A stretch of DNA of 64,000 nt from contig NZ_MECJ01000006.1 in assembly GCF_014596475.1 (NCBI RefSeq), forward strand, positions 186,001-250,000, read 5' to 3'. The position numbers and the translations under genes were made by a program. The notes under the pieces were generated by a model that was not told where the DNA came from, did no database searches, and worked only from the letters and a program-made list of their open reading frames with translations. This document shows positions 8,934-18,541 of this stretch, in pieces; positions within the stretch are counted from its first letter, which is position 1; each line of letters starts with the position of its first letter. This DNA is from Streptomyces sp. CBMA152. GTDB taxonomy: Bacteria; Actinomycetota; Actinomycetes; Streptomycetales; Streptomycetaceae.

Positions 8934-9193
8934 TGGCGGGCATACACGTCCTGGAGCGCAGGTCTGGCGAGCTCAGCACGTTCCTCCGACGCGAGGCCGA
9001 CGGAACGGCTCGCCAGCGATATCGCGTCCCGGGCCAGCGTCGCCGCCTCCAGATAGCGCGCGTACGCCGTACGTAACTCACCCCGCTCCTGCTCGCCTAA
9101 GTTCCGTCTCCACCGAGTCCGCTCGGCCAGCAGCGTGCTGCCCATGCCGATCAGCGCGCCCATGGCCGTCGCCACCACCGTCGCCCACTCCAT
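8909..9193 (-). CDS. Small membrane-anchored hypothetical protein, probably truncated
   Basis: 94 residues. Residues 1-22 form a hydrophobic segment (MEWATVVATAMGALIGMGST) followed by LLAERTRWRR, a pattern shared by Streptomyces proteins that usually run to about 150-180 residues with a long helical cytoplasmic part. This copy stops early, soon after a helical RPALQDVYARHYEL stretch, so it may be C-terminally truncated at the same recombined zone that damaged the neighbouring immunity copy. Codons 32 and 40 are both TTA, very rare in this genome and consistent with foreign origin or bldA dependence. Confidence 0.5.
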   Translation of the reverse strand: MEWATVVATAMGALIGMGSTLLAERTRWRRNLGEQERGELRTAYARYLEAATLARDAISLASRSVGLASEERAELARPALQDVYARHYELETFT

Positions 9194-9337
9194 GGCCGGA
9201 GGATAGGCAATGCCTCCCCGCGAAGACAGTCGTCGTGACGACGACCGTCCTCACCGTTTTCCAGGCGCGCCGCCACCCCCACCCCATCGGCCCATCCCCC
9301 CGCGCCCCCACCCCACCCCGCACGTTCCAATGAACAA

Positions 9338-10057
9338 GTGACCGCCGGACAGCTCACCGCGCCGCTGCCACCCCACCACGCCGCGGCGCCCCACGACTGC
9401 CTCGCGCGCAACGACTGGATCTGCGGGGAGTACCTCTCCTCCCGCAGCCAGATCCTTTGGGACGCCGTCGTCCAGCACCTCCAGATCACCGTCGTATCCG
9501 TCGTGATCGGGCTCGCCGTGGCCCTCCCGCTCGCCATCGTCGCGCGGCGATGGCGGTGGGCTGCCGGGCCCGTGCTCGGGGTTACCACCGTCCTCTACAC
9601 CATTCCCTCCCTCGCGATGTTCTCGCTGCTCCTTCCGGTGTACGGGCTGTCGGCGACCCTCGTCGTGGCCGGGCTCGTTCTGTACTCGCTGACCCTCCTC
9701 GTACGGAACATCCTCGCGGGGCTGCGGGCCGTGCCCGAGGACACGCGGCAGGCCGCGCGGGGCATGGGGTACGGGCCCGTACGGCTGCTCCTCGCCGTGG
9801 AGCTGCCGCTCGCGCTGCCCGCCGCCATGGCGGGGCTGCGGATCGCGACCGTTTCCGCCGTCTCACTCGTCACCGTCGGCGCCATCGTCGGATACGGCGG
9901 ACTCGGCAACCTCATCTACTCCGGTATGAACACGTACTTCAAGGCGCAGGTCCTTACCGCCTCCGTCCTCTGCGTGGTCATCGCCATCGCCGCCGACCTC
10001 GTACTCCTCCTCGCCCAGCGGCTGCTCACGCCATGGACCCGGGCGGTACGGGCATGA
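9338..10057 (+). CDS. Osmoprotectant-type ABC transporter permease 1
   Basis: 239 residues with about five to six hydrophobic segments and the BPD-type permease loop around VPEDTRQAARGMGYGP, which contacts the ATPase. It resembles OpuCB/ProW-type permeases for glycine betaine, choline or carnitine. The GTG start follows an immediately upstream ATG that is stopped after three codons. It is followed by a second permease and a binding protein, forming a transporter operon. No ATP-binding gene is adjacent; the best candidate is at 30294-31457. Confidence 0.85.
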   Translation: MTAGQLTAPLPPHHAAAPHDCLARNDWICGEYLSSRSQILWDAVVQHLQITVVSVVIGLAVALPLAIVARRWRWAAGPVLGVTTVLYTIPSLAMFSLLLPVYGLSATLVVAGLVLYSLTLLVRNILAGLRAVPEDTRQAARGMGYGPVRLLLAVELPLALPAAMAGLRIATVSAVSLVTVGAIVGYGGLGNLIYSGMNTYFKAQVLTASVLCVVIAIAADLVLLLAQRLLTPWTRAVRA

Positions 10058-10142
10058 CCCCGCGCCCCAGGCATGAATCCGCGCTCCGAAACACCGGTGC
10101 TGCGGGCATCACCCCGCGCCCCGACACCCCGCCGGTGCAGCC

Positions 10143-10820
10143 ATGACCACGCTCTCCGACGCCTGGTCCTGGCTCACCGGATCCGCCCACTGGCACGGCG
10201 AGAACGGCATCTGGCACCGGCTCGGCGAGCACCTCTGGCTCACCGCCCTCTGCCTCGTCCTCAGCTGTCTCATCGCGCTGCCGGTCGCGCTCGTCCTCGG
10301 ACACCTCGGCAAAGGTGGCGCCCTCGCCGTCAACCTCTCCAACATCGGCCGGGCCGTGCCCACCTTCGCCGTACTCGTCCTGTTGCTCCTCACCCCGCTC
10401 GGGCGACACGGCGAGGCGCCGACGATCGTCGCCCTGATCCTCTTCGCCGTACCGCCGCTGCTGACCAACGCGTACGTCGGCATGCGCGAAGTCGACCGTG
10501 ACGTGGTCCGGGCCGCGAAAGGCATGGGGATGACCGGTAGTCAGCTGCTGTGGCGAGTTGAACTGCCGCTCGCGCTGCCCCTCGTCCTCACCGGTGTACG
10601 GATCGCCGCCGTCCAGCTCGTCGCCACCGCCACCCTCGCCGCGCTCGCCGGGGGCGGTGGACTCGGCCGGATCATCACCGCCGGGTTCAACCTCGCCTCC
10701 ACCCCGCAGGTCGTCGCGGGCGCGATCCTGGTCGCCGTGTTCGCCCTCGTCGTGGAGGCCATCTTCGAGGTCGTCCAGCGCCTCGGGCCCCGCTGGGCGA
10801 GGGCCGGCGGTGCCGGATGA
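10143..10820 (+). CDS. Osmoprotectant-type ABC transporter permease 2
   Basis: 225 residues, homologous to the preceding permease, with the coupling loop MREVDRDVVRAAKGMGM and several membrane segments. It is the OpuCD-like partner permease. The 85-bp gap before it contains a near-identical 20-bp direct repeat (10049-10068 and 10103-10122, one mismatch). The stop overlaps the start of the binding-protein gene by four bases (ATGA), indicating translational coupling. Confidence 0.85.
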   Translation: MTTLSDAWSWLTGSAHWHGENGIWHRLGEHLWLTALCLVLSCLIALPVALVLGHLGKGGALAVNLSNIGRAVPTFAVLVLLLLTPLGRHGEAPTIVALILFAVPPLLTNAYVGMREVDRDVVRAAKGMGMTGSQLLWRVELPLALPLVLTGVRIAAVQLVATATLAALAGGGGLGRIITAGFNLASTPQVVAGAILVAVFALVVEAIFEVVQRLGPRWARAGGAG

Positions 10821-11809
10821 GGCTCCACCGCGCACTCCTCGCCCGGCCACGGCGAGCCCCTCGCCCCTACCACGTACTCCTCGCCGCCACCCTCCTCACG
10901 GGAAGCGCCTGCACCACCGGCCCCACCCTCGAAAACCAGGGCGCCGTCACCGCCCCACCCGGCGACAGCAAGCACCTCACCATCGGCACCGCCGGGTTCA
11001 CGGAAAGCGATCTGCTGGCCCAGATGTACGCCCTGCTCCTCGGCCGGGCCGGTTACAGCACCAAGATCCTCTCCGTCACCAACCGTGAGCTGTACGAACC
11101 CGCCCTCGAATCCGGGCAGATCGACGTCGTACCCGAATACGCCGCCACCCTCGCCGACTGGCTCAACGCCAAGGCGCACGGCCCCGACGCACCACCCGTC
11201 GGCTCGCCCGACCTCGCGAAGACGATGACCGCGCTGCGCCGACTCGCCACCCCGCGCGGCCTCACCGTCCTCGACCCGGGCAAAGCCGTCGACCAGAATG
11301 CCTTCGCCGTCACCGCCGACTACGCCCGGCAGCACAAGCTCAAGACGCTCAGCGATCTGGGCGCGGCGAAACTCCCCGTACGACTCGCGGCAGGCGACGA
11401 ATGCGTTCAACGGCCTTACTGCGAACCAGGGTTGAAGAAGACGTACGGCATCGACATCACCGCCGTCGACCCCAAAGGCGTCGGCACCACCCAGTCCAAG
11501 CAAGCCGTCCAGAACGGGCAGGACCAGATGGTCCTCACCACGACCACCGACGCCACCCTCGACAACTTCGGACTCGTCCTCCTCGCGGACGACAAACATC
11601 TCCAGAACGCCGACTACATCGTCCCCGTCGTCAACCGCTCCCGAGCGGGCAGCAAGGGCGTGACCAACGCACTCGGTGCCCTCAACACCGTATTGACCAC
11701 CGCCGACTTGGCCAGCCTCAACCAGCAGGTCGACAGCTGGCGGCGGCTGCCGCAGGACGTGGCCAAGACCTACTTGGAGTCGAAAGGCCTGCTGCGGCCA
11801 CGGCCCTGA
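10817..11809 (+). CDS. Osmoprotectant-type substrate-binding lipoprotein
   Basis: 330 residues. An arginine-rich N-terminus and hydrophobic core end in TGSAC, a non-ideal lipobox that would anchor the protein to the outer face of the membrane. The mature part matches OpuAC/ProX-type binding proteins (LTIGTAGFTESDLLAQMYA, then VVPEYAATLADW), the class that binds quaternary ammonium compounds. It is translationally coupled to the upstream permease. Its 3' end overlaps by 40 bp the end of the convergent GNAT gene. Confidence 0.83.
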   Translation: MRLHRALLARPRRAPRPYHVLLAATLLTGSACTTGPTLENQGAVTAPPGDSKHLTIGTAGFTESDLLAQMYALLLGRAGYSTKILSVTNRELYEPALESGQIDVVPEYAATLADWLNAKAHGPDAPPVGSPDLAKTMTALRRLATPRGLTVLDPGKAVDQNAFAVTADYARQHKLKTLSDLGAAKLPVRLAAGDECVQRPYCEPGLKKTYGIDITAVDPKGVGTTQSKQAVQNGQDQMVLTTTTDATLDNFGLVLLADDKHLQNADYIVPVVNRSRAGSKGVTNALGALNTVLTTADLASLNQQVDSWRRLPQDVAKTYLESKGLLRPRP

Positions 11810-12492
11810 ATCCGGTCCCGCAGGCGATCCCGATGGCGGCGGTGAAGACGGTGTTGCACCTGGCCCAGGGCGCGGTCGGGCGGGGGCTCGTCCGGCAGGT
11901 CGTCCAGGCCCTGCTGTACGCGCGCGTGGACGTGCATGTCATGCCAGCCGTCCGCGTGCAGCTGGGCGCTGCGCCGAGTGCTCTCGGTGGGGAAACCGGA
12001 CTTCATGGCGACCCGGCAGGCGGCCTCGTTCGCCATCGGGTGCGCGATCTCGATCCGGTGCAGCCCGACCGTATCCAGCGCCCAGTAGGCCAGCGCGGAC
12101 ACGCCCGCCGGAGCCACGCCCTGGCCGCGCGCCGAGGGCAGGACCCAGTACCGGCACTCGGCGCGGCCCACCGCCAGCTCCAGATGGCACAGCGCCACCC
12201 ACCCGATCACCGCACCATCGGACGCCCGGGCCATCGCCCAGTGCGCGTCCGTCTCCGCCCGCCAGCCCTGGCGCCAGCGCGCGATCCACTCCCTCGTCTC
12301 GATCTCGCAGTCCGCCCGCCGACGCGTCCAGTGCTGGATCGACGGATCCTGGTACGCCTCGTAAACGAACGGCGCGTCGTCGAGTTCCCAAGGGCGCAGG
12401 AACAGACCGGCGGAGACCGGGAGCGAGGGCTGCTCGGACCGGCCGAGGCGGCCCGCCGGAACAACGGCAGGGACCAGCTGGGGCATACGCAC
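11770..12492 (-). CDS. GNAT family N-acetyltransferase
   Basis: 240 residues. The core is a RimJ/RimL-like GNAT domain (about residues 25-190): FLRPWELDDAP at the start, then the acetyl-CoA loop LPSARGQGVAPAG and the typical ANEAACRVAMKSGF helix that ends such domains. The last ~45 residues are Arg/Pro/His-rich and lie over the 3' end of the transporter operon, so the tail may be non-functional. Substrate unknown. The start could be GTG at 12492 or ATG at 12486. Confidence 0.8.
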   Translation of the reverse strand: MRMPQLVPAVVPAGRLGRSEQPSLPVSAGLFLRPWELDDAPFVYEAYQDPSIQHWTRRRADCEIETREWIARWRQGWRAETDAHWAMARASDGAVIGWVALCHLELAVGRAECRYWVLPSARGQGVAPAGVSALAYWALDTVGLHRIEIAHPMANEAACRVAMKSGFPTESTRRSAQLHADGWHDMHVHARVQQGLDDLPDEPPPDRALGQVQHRLHRRHRDRLRDRIQGRGRSRPFDSK

Positions 12493-12663
12493 ATCATGTC
12501 AGCCGAGCGCCCTCGGAGGGGCGCGCTCCGGTCGGTCCGCACGCAATCCGGCAGGAATCCTCGCCTTCCCCCGGCACGTACCCCCGCCCCGTCATTCACC
12601 ACCGTACAAGCCCAGTTGACCCGACAATGGGGCAGTCGAAGATCGCGAGAGGGGTAAGTGGAC

Positions 12664-13371
12664 ATGGATCACAAGGAGCTACGGGACCGGTTCGCCGCGC
12701 TGACCAGCGCGCACGTCGCGGACGCCTGCCTGCGCGCCGGCGTCCCCGTGCGGTGCGCGCCGTCCGAAGTCCAGGCCGTGGTGGACGGCGGACGCGTGGC
12801 CGGACGCGTCGCACCCGCCCGGCACGTCGGCAGTGTCGACATCTTCCTGGAGGCGTACGAGGAGGCCGCGCCCGGCGACGTACTGATCGTCGACAACGGC
12901 GGCCGCCGCGACGAGGCGTGCGTCGGCGACCTCGCCGTACTGGAGGCCAAGGGCGCGGGGCTCATGGGCGTGGTCATCTGGGGACTGCACCGCGACACCG
13001 CCGACATCCGGGCCATCGGCCTGCCCGTCTTCAGCATGGGCTCCACACCGACCGGCCCGCAGCGCCTGGACGGCCGCCCCGAGGACGCGGTGGAATCCGC
13101 CGTGGTGGGGCAGTGGACCGTGAGCCGCGCGGACGTGGTCCTCGGCGACGACGACGGCGTCCTGTTCGTCCCCGCCGACCGCGTCGACGAACTCCTCCCC
13201 CTCGCCGAGACCATCCGCGACACCGAACACCGCCAGGCCGAACGCATCCGCGCGGGCAACTCCCTGCGCGGCCAGGTCCAGTTCGAACGCTACCTCGCCG
13301 AACGCCGCCGGAACCCGTCCTTCACCTTCCGCGAGCACCTGCGGGCCGTGGGCGGCGCGATCGAGGAATAG
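12664..13371 (+). CDS. RraA-like family protein (HMG/OHA aldolase-type fold)
   Basis: 235 residues. It has the RraA/dimethylmenaquinone methyltransferase-like fold: a VADACLRAG entry, the substrate-loop segment GDVLIVDNGG, then GVVIWGLHRDTADI with the Arg-Asp pair that binds metal and substrate in the aldolases, and the VFSMGSTPTGP strand. Members are either 4-hydroxy-4-methyl-2-oxoglutarate/oxaloacetate lyases or regulators of RNase E; a lyase-type enzyme is more likely here. The purine-rich GAGAGGGG at 12647-12654 is 9 nt from ATG 12664, favouring that start over GTG 12658. A possible promoter has ttgacc near 12616. Confidence 0.82.
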   Translation: MDHKELRDRFAALTSAHVADACLRAGVPVRCAPSEVQAVVDGGRVAGRVAPARHVGSVDIFLEAYEEAAPGDVLIVDNGGRRDEACVGDLAVLEAKGAGLMGVVIWGLHRDTADIRAIGLPVFSMGSTPTGPQRLDGRPEDAVESAVVGQWTVSRADVVLGDDDGVLFVPADRVDELLPLAETIRDTEHRQAERIRAGNSLRGQVQFERYLAERRRNPSFTFREHLRAVGGAIEE

Positions 13372-13488
13372 CCCCGGCCGCCTCGTTTTAAGTCGTACGT
13401 GCCGTACGTTTCCGGCGACGGCGATCGTGATACGACCATGGTCATACGTACGACGGTCTACGTACCCGGGAACGAAAGGGTGTCCACG

Positions 13489-14214
13489 ATGCTGATCGGT
13501 GCGCACGAGCCGCTGGCCGTCGAGGTGGCGACCGTGATCCGAGCCGGGGACGTCCCGCGGCTCAAGGCGCTGCTCGCCGCGCACCCCGGTCTCGCCGGGG
13601 CACGCCTTGGCGACGAGCTGAAGAACCGCACCCTGCTGCACGTGGCCACGGACTGGCCGGGCCACTTCCCCAACGGCCCGGCGGTCGTGACCGCGCTCGT
13701 CGAGGCGGGCGCGGACGTGGGCGCGCGGTTCACCGGGCCGCACTCCGAGACCCCGCTGCACTGGGCGGCCAGCTGCGACGACGTCGCCGTTCTGGACACG
13801 CTGCTCGACCTGGGCGCGGACATCGAGGTCGACGGGTCGGTCATCGCGGGCGGCACGGCGATCGCGGACGCGGTCGCGTTCGGCCAGTGGCACGCCGCCC
13901 GCCGCCTGCTCGAACGCGGTGCCCGCACCACGTTGTGGCAGGCAGCCGGGCTCGGCGAACTCGACCGTGTGATCGCCTACTTCACCCCGCCCGCCACTCC
14001 ACCGCCCGCGATCGAGGTCACCGAGGCGCTGTGGTGCGCCTGCCACGGCGGCGACCGGCCGACGGCCGCGTACCTCCTGGAGCGGGGCGGCGACATCAAC
14101 TGGGTCGGCTACGACGAACTCACCCCGCTCGACACCGCCGCCCGCGCCGGGCATGTCGAGTTGGTGGCGTGGCTGCGGGGGAGAGGCGCGAAGTCGGCGC
14201 AGGACCGGGCGTGA
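13489..14214 (+). CDS. Ankyrin-repeat protein
   Basis: 241 residues built of ankyrin-type repeats: TLLHVATDWPGH, TPLHWAASCDDVAVLDTLLDLGAD, AIADAVAFGQWHAARRLLERGA and a terminal TPLDTAARAGHVELVAWLRGRGA. Such proteins are protein-binding scaffolds; no enzyme domain or signal peptide is visible, so it should be cytoplasmic. ATG 13489 is preceded at good spacing by gaaagg. Earlier in-frame starts would add a low-quality N-terminus. Monocistronic by context. Confidence 0.85.
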   Translation: MLIGAHEPLAVEVATVIRAGDVPRLKALLAAHPGLAGARLGDELKNRTLLHVATDWPGHFPNGPAVVTALVEAGADVGARFTGPHSETPLHWAASCDDVAVLDTLLDLGADIEVDGSVIAGGTAIADAVAFGQWHAARRLLERGARTTLWQAAGLGELDRVIAYFTPPATPPPAIEVTEALWCACHGGDRPTAAYLLERGGDINWVGYDELTPLDTAARAGHVELVAWLRGRGAKSAQDRA

Positions 14215-14431
14215 GGCGCCCCAACCTCCGTATGAACCCGTGCCATTGAGGACATAGCCGTACGCATCGGGACGGGCCGACGGCGCGGATCACGTGGGGT
14301 CACGCATCGGTAACTAGGTATTCACCGCAAGGGTCTACCCGCATAGATGGCTGAGATGTTGTCATGCCTCTATCACTCCGTTGGGCCTACCCAGTCCTGC
14401 GGAGACCGCCTCGATCAACGGGAGCCCCCAC

Positions 14432-14959
14432 ATGCCTCGTCTGCGTAAACTTGCCGTCGCCGCATCCTCTTTGATGCTCGCTACCGGCGGCCTGATCGTC
14501 TCCACCGGCAGCGCCCACGCCGCCGTCACCTGCTCGCAGAGCTTCCTGCCGCTGCCCGACGCCTCCTGTCAGCCCGGCGCCCTCAACCCGGACGTCACAC
14601 AGGACACGATCCAGGACACGATCTGCGTCGGCGGCTACAGCACCTCCATCCGTCCGCCCACGAGCTACACCAACGCGCTCAAGGTGCAGCAGATCGCCCA
14701 GTACGGGTACAGCGACACCAGCACCGCCGACTATGAGGAGGACCACCTCATACCGCTCTCGCTCGGCGGCAACCCGCGCAGCCCGCAGAACCTGTGGCCG
14801 GAGCCGCGCTACCAGGCGGGCGGCAGCACCTCGACCGACAAGGACACCGTCGAGTACAAGCTGTACCGCGCGGTCTGTGCCGGAACGATTCAGCTCGCCC
14901 CGGCGCAGCAGGCCATCGCCAGCGACTGGACCACCGCGCTGGCCAAGGTTGGCCTGTAG
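14432..14959 (+). CDS. Secreted HNH-like nuclease family protein
   Basis: 175 residues. A Sec signal peptide (RKLAVAASSLMLATGG...AHA, cleavage near residue 31) precedes a small domain with EEDHLIPLSLGGNP and PQNLWPEPR. That is the HNH-like DH...N...P pattern found in many secreted actinobacterial proteins annotated as HNH endonucleases. Four Cys in the mature part could form disulphides. A role in extracellular DNA degradation is an inference; the third catalytic His is not obvious. A strong hairpin terminator follows at 14978-15019. Confidence 0.7.
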   Translation: MPRLRKLAVAASSLMLATGGLIVSTGSAHAAVTCSQSFLPLPDASCQPGALNPDVTQDTIQDTICVGGYSTSIRPPTSYTNALKVQQIAQYGYSDTSTADYEEDHLIPLSLGGNPRSPQNLWPEPRYQAGGSTSTDKDTVEYKLYRAVCAGTIQLAPAQQAIASDWTTALAKVGL

Positions 14960-14977
14960 TCGACACCTCGTACCCAA

Positions 14978-15019
14978 CGCTCCCGCCGTGCGCAGGCTTC
15001 GGCGTCCACGGCGGGAGCG
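14978..15019 (+). terminator. Hairpin terminator after the secreted HNH-like gene
   Basis: Perfect 13-bp arms (cgctcccgccgtg at 14978-14990 and cacggcgggagcg at 15007-15019) are separated by 16 nt, starting 19 bp after the stop codon. There is no T-run, as is usual in Streptomyces. Confidence 0.8.
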
Positions 15020-15179
15020 CCGCGCAACTCGCCTTCACCCACTCCGAATTGCGGACACCCGCTCCGGAACGGCAAATTCCCCACCATGTTTCCGTCAGGC
15101 CCTGTCCGGGGTGTCGCGAGCACGCCAAGATCTCCCTCGCGTCGGGCCACCCCTGTGCCCGGCGCGGGGAGGAGAGCGC

Positions 15180-17843
15180 ATGATGCCCGCACGGCGTCGA
15201 CGACGGCTCATGACCTGCACCGTCGTGGCCGCCGCGTTCGGACTGGTCAGCAGCCAGTCGTTCGCGGCGTCCGGTGACACCAGACCCAGGCCCTGGAACG
15301 CACGTCACCAGGCCGACATCGGCCGCAAACACGCCAAGGCAGTACTCGCCGGACACGGCAAGTCCGCTCTCGCCGCCCAGGGCGGGGACGGCGGCTCCGA
15401 CGAGGCCGAGAACTCCGCCGAAGGCACCGCCCAGTACACCGAGGCCCGCACCGCCCCCGGCGTGGTGGCGCCCGGCGCGTACGGCGCCGCCTGGGCACAG
15501 CTCCAGTCCATGCCGCACACACGCGGCGACTGGGACCATGTGACCAAGAAGGCATACAACTCGGACGACCCCCGCTACCGCGACATCAACTCCAACTCCA
15601 GCGGCGGCTCCGGCGACGTGACCGGCCGCATCACCGGCATCGCCGCCGACGACCAGGGGTATGTGTACGCGGGCGGCGCCAACGGCGGGGTGTTCCGCTC
15701 GAAGACCGGCGGCGGGCACTGGCAGCCCATCGCCGACAAACTGCCCTCCCTGTCGACCGGAACCCTGGCCCTCGACAGCTCCAAGCGGCTCTGGTACGCC
15801 ACCGGCGAGTCCAACACCGGGGCGACGTCGTTCGTGGGCACGGGAGTCTACGTACTCGCCGACCCGCAGCACGGGCAGTTCCAGCCCGGCGGCCGCGTCG
15901 GCGGGGCCGAGCTGGAGAGCACCGTCATCCACGCGCTGCGCTTCGCCGGGACCACGGTGTGGGCGGCGACCAGCCGAGGCGTGTGGTCGCACTCGACAAC
16001 CACCCTCTCGGGACCGTGGAAGCTGGAGTTCGCACCCAACCCCGACTATCTGCCCGGCGGTTCCAAGGCCGCCGACCCGTCCGCCCCGTACAAGAACATC
16101 GCCAATGACATCGCGGTCGACCCGAAGGACCCGAACAAGGTCCTGCTCGCCGTCGGCTGGCGCGGTGGCGACACGTACAACGGGCTCTACGGCAAGCAGA
16201 GCGACGGCAGTTGGAAACCGGTCAGCGGGCTCGGCGACCTGCCGACCAGCAGCGCCGACGTCGGCAACATGACGTTCGGTGCGGCGGCCGACGGCTCGCG
16301 CCTTTACGCCATCGACGAGTCCCCGGCCCAGATGGCGTCCAACCCGGACAGCGGTCTCAAGGGCGTGTACGTCTCCAAGAACGGCTCGCCGTTCGGGCCG
16401 TGGACGCAGATCGCCGACTACAACAAGCTCAAGAACTCCGGCTCCGCGCTCCAGGGCGCGGGATACATGCCCGGCATCCAGTCCTGGTACAACCAGTTCC
16501 TCCAGGTCGATCCGACCAATGCCGACCATGTTTACCTCGGTCTTGAGGAAGTCTTCGAGACGAAGAACGGCGGGACGAGCTGGATCACCCCCGGCCCGTA
16601 CTGGAACTTCGCGTTCCCCTGCTGGAGCATCGACCCCACCAAGCAGACTGGCGACTGCTCCCCGACCACCCACTCCGACCAGCACGCCGTCGCGATCGGC
16701 TCGTACCAGGGCAAGAGCTGGGCGTACGTCGGCAACGACGGCGGCATCTACCGGCGTCCGCTCAACGGAGCGGTCGACTCCGGCGGTCACGCCAAGGACT
16801 GGCAGTCGCTCAACGACGGCACCATCGACACCCTTCAGTACTACTCGGTCGGGATCGGCAAGGACCTCGACCACGGTGGTGTCTCGATCACCGGCGGGCT
16901 CCAGGACAACGGCCAGTCGATCCTGCGCGCCCACGACAAGGTGATGGGCTCCAACTTCGGTGGCGACGGCGGCGACACCATCGCCGACCCCGCCAACGGC
17001 TGCGACATCGCCGAGGAGTACGTCTACCTCGACATGTGGGTCACCCAGGACTGCGGCGCCAACAACGGTGCCTGGGCCACCGACCCGACCAAGGCCACCG
17101 AGTACGAAGTCGCCCCGCCCGACAAGGACCTGGGCGGCGCGGGTGCCCGCTTCATCGCGCCGATCGCCGCGGACGCCAAGGACGGCAACACCTGGGTGGC
17201 GGGCGGCCGTCACGTCTGGGTGCAGTCCAAGGGCTACGCGATCCGCTCCGGCGCGGAGTGGAAGAACGCCTTCGACCTCGGTGAAGGCCATGTGGCCACC
17301 GCCGTCGCCTCCTCGGGCGGCACGGTGTACGCGGGCTGGTGCGGCCCCTGCAACAACCAGGGCTTCAGCCGGGGCATCGCCGTCGGCAAAGCGGACGGCA
17401 CCGGCTGGCACCAGCTGAACCTGCCGGTCGACGCCACGATCCCGAACCGCTACATCTCCGGCTTCGAGGTCGACCCGGCCAACGCCCAGCACGTGTACGT
17501 CGCGGTCAACGGCTTCTCGCGCAAGTGGACCGAGGGCCCCGGCGCGGGCTACGGCCACATCTTCGAGTCCCGTGACGGCGGCGCCAGTTGGACGGACATC
17601 TCGGCCAACCTGCCCGATGTCCCCGCCAACACGGTCAAGCTCCTGCCGAACGGCGGCCTCGCCCTCGGCACCGACCTCGCCGTCTTCTACCGGCCCGCCG
17701 GCGCCAGCCAGTGGCAGGTCCTGGGCTCGACCCTGCCCACCACCGCCGTCCTCCAGCTGAAACTCGGCCCGGACGGCGACCTGTACGCGGCCACCCATGG
17801 ACGCGGCATGTGGTCCTTCGACCCGCGACGGCTGAAGCACTGA
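15180..17843 (+). CDS. Large secreted BNR/Asp-box beta-propeller protein (sialidase/xyloglucanase-like)
   Basis: 887 residues from ATG 15180 (ATG 15183 also possible); GGGGAGGAGAG sits just upstream. An N-terminal signal (RRRRRLMTCTVVAAAFG...SFA) indicates export. The mature part is a multi-bladed beta-propeller with Asp-box motifs such as FRSKTGGGHW, FETKNGGTSW and FESRDGGASW, and WYATGESN/VYAGG blade strands. This is the architecture of VPS10/sortilin-like and glycoside hydrolase family 74 or sialidase-type propellers. The catalytic residues of a specific family could not be assigned, so polysaccharide binding or hydrolysis is an inference. A 14-bp hairpin terminator follows. Confidence 0.75.
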   Translation: MMPARRRRRLMTCTVVAAAFGLVSSQSFAASGDTRPRPWNARHQADIGRKHAKAVLAGHGKSALAAQGGDGGSDEAENSAEGTAQYTEARTAPGVVAPGAYGAAWAQLQSMPHTRGDWDHVTKKAYNSDDPRYRDINSNSSGGSGDVTGRITGIAADDQGYVYAGGANGGVFRSKTGGGHWQPIADKLPSLSTGTLALDSSKRLWYATGESNTGATSFVGTGVYVLADPQHGQFQPGGRVGGAELESTVIHALRFAGTTVWAATSRGVWSHSTTTLSGPWKLEFAPNPDYLPGGSKAADPSAPYKNIANDIAVDPKDPNKVLLAVGWRGGDTYNGLYGKQSDGSWKPVSGLGDLPTSSADVGNMTFGAAADGSRLYAIDESPAQMASNPDSGLKGVYVSKNGSPFGPWTQIADYNKLKNSGSALQGAGYMPGIQSWYNQFLQVDPTNADHVYLGLEEVFETKNGGTSWITPGPYWNFAFPCWSIDPTKQTGDCSPTTHSDQHAVAIGSYQGKSWAYVGNDGGIYRRPLNGAVDSGGHAKDWQSLNDGTIDTLQYYSVGIGKDLDHGGVSITGGLQDNGQSILRAHDKVMGSNFGGDGGDTIADPANGCDIAEEYVYLDMWVTQDCGANNGAWATDPTKATEYEVAPPDKDLGGAGARFIAPIAADAKDGNTWVAGGRHVWVQSKGYAIRSGAEWKNAFDLGEGHVATAVASSGGTVYAGWCGPCNNQGFSRGIAVGKADGTGWHQLNLPVDATIPNRYISGFEVDPANAQHVYVAVNGFSRKWTEGPGAGYGHIFESRDGGASWTDISANLPDVPANTVKLLPNGGLALGTDLAVFYRPAGASQWQVLGSTLPTTAVLQLKLGPDGDLYAATHGRGMWSFDPRRLKH

Positions 17844-17897
17844 CGGACTGAAGCACTGACTGACTGGAGGGACGTACGACCTGGCCCTCTCAGTACT

Positions 17898-17933
17898 CCG
17901 GCCCCCGTACGGCGTATGTCGTACGGGGGCCGG
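17898..17933 (+). terminator. Hairpin terminator after the propeller gene
   Basis: Perfect 14-bp arms (17898-17911 and 17920-17933) are separated by an 8-nt loop (gcgtatgt), 54 bp after the stop codon. Confidence 0.85.
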
Positions 17934-18007
17934 TGTGTTGTGGCCGGTGCGGTTCTCCGTGTCCTCGTGCGGGCCCGTTGTCAGTGGCGCGTGCGAAGGT
18001 GATGAGC

Positions 18008-18535
18008 ATGAGGACGACACCTGACGGACGCCGGATTCCGCCTGCGCACGCCGACGAACGGGCCATGCTGGAGAGCTGGCTGGACTTCCAACGGGCCACG
18101 CTCGCGCTGAAGTGCGCGGGGCTCGACGACCGCGAGATACGGCTGCCCGCTGTCGAGCCCTCCCGGATGACGCTGCTCGGCCTGATCCGACACATGGCGG
18201 AGGTCGAACGGAACTGGTTCCAGAAGGTGTTCGCCGGCACGGACATACCGTGGCTGTACGGGGACGACAGCGACTCCGGATTCGCCCTCGACCCGGGCCG
18301 GGGCATCGACACGGCGCTGGCGGAGTGGCGGGCCGAGGTCGCACGGGGCCGTGAGCTGACGGCGGACGCGTCGCTGGAGGACTCCGGCACCCTGCCGGAC
18401 CGCGACGCCGCCGTGCTCGGGGACAAGAGTGTCTCGCTGCGCTGGATCCTGATCCATCTCATCGAGGAGTACGCGCGCCACAACGGCCACGCGGATCTGC
18501 TCAGGGAGCGCATCGACGGCACGACGGGGGTCTGA
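18008..18535 (+). CDS. DinB_2 / DUF664 family protein
   Basis: 175 residues. The four-helix DinB-like fold is indicated by [20 protein letters not shown] near the start, [11 protein letters not shown] in the middle and the C-terminal [21 protein letters not shown] helix. His in RHMAEVE and in EEYARHNGH are in the usual metal-binding positions. Members include mycothiol- or bacillithiol-dependent transferases, so a thiol-dependent detoxification role is possible but unproven. ATG 18008 has gaaggt at good spacing. It converges with the histidine kinase gene, leaving only a 6-bp gap. Confidence 0.82.
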   Translation: MRTTPDGRRIPPAHADERAMLESWLDFQRATLALKCAGLDDREIRLPAVEPSRMTLLGLIRHMAEVERNWFQKVFAGTDIPWLYGDDSDSGFALDPGRGIDTALAEWRAEVARGRELTADASLEDSGTLPDRDAAVLGDKSVSLRWILIHLIEEYARHNGHADLLRERIDGTTGV

Positions 18536-18541
18536 CGCCGG

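Noticed and set aside
1..9337. Complete prophage or integrative element
   Set aside because: Only the terminase pair is phage-like; no integrase, capsid, tail, tRNA attachment site or flanking direct repeat was found in the window.
14748..18344. 1198-codon minus-strand open frame across the propeller and neighbouring genes
   Set aside because: It crosses two intergenic regions and two terminators, has Arg/Val/Gly-biased composition, and opposes genes with clear signal peptides and Asp boxes.
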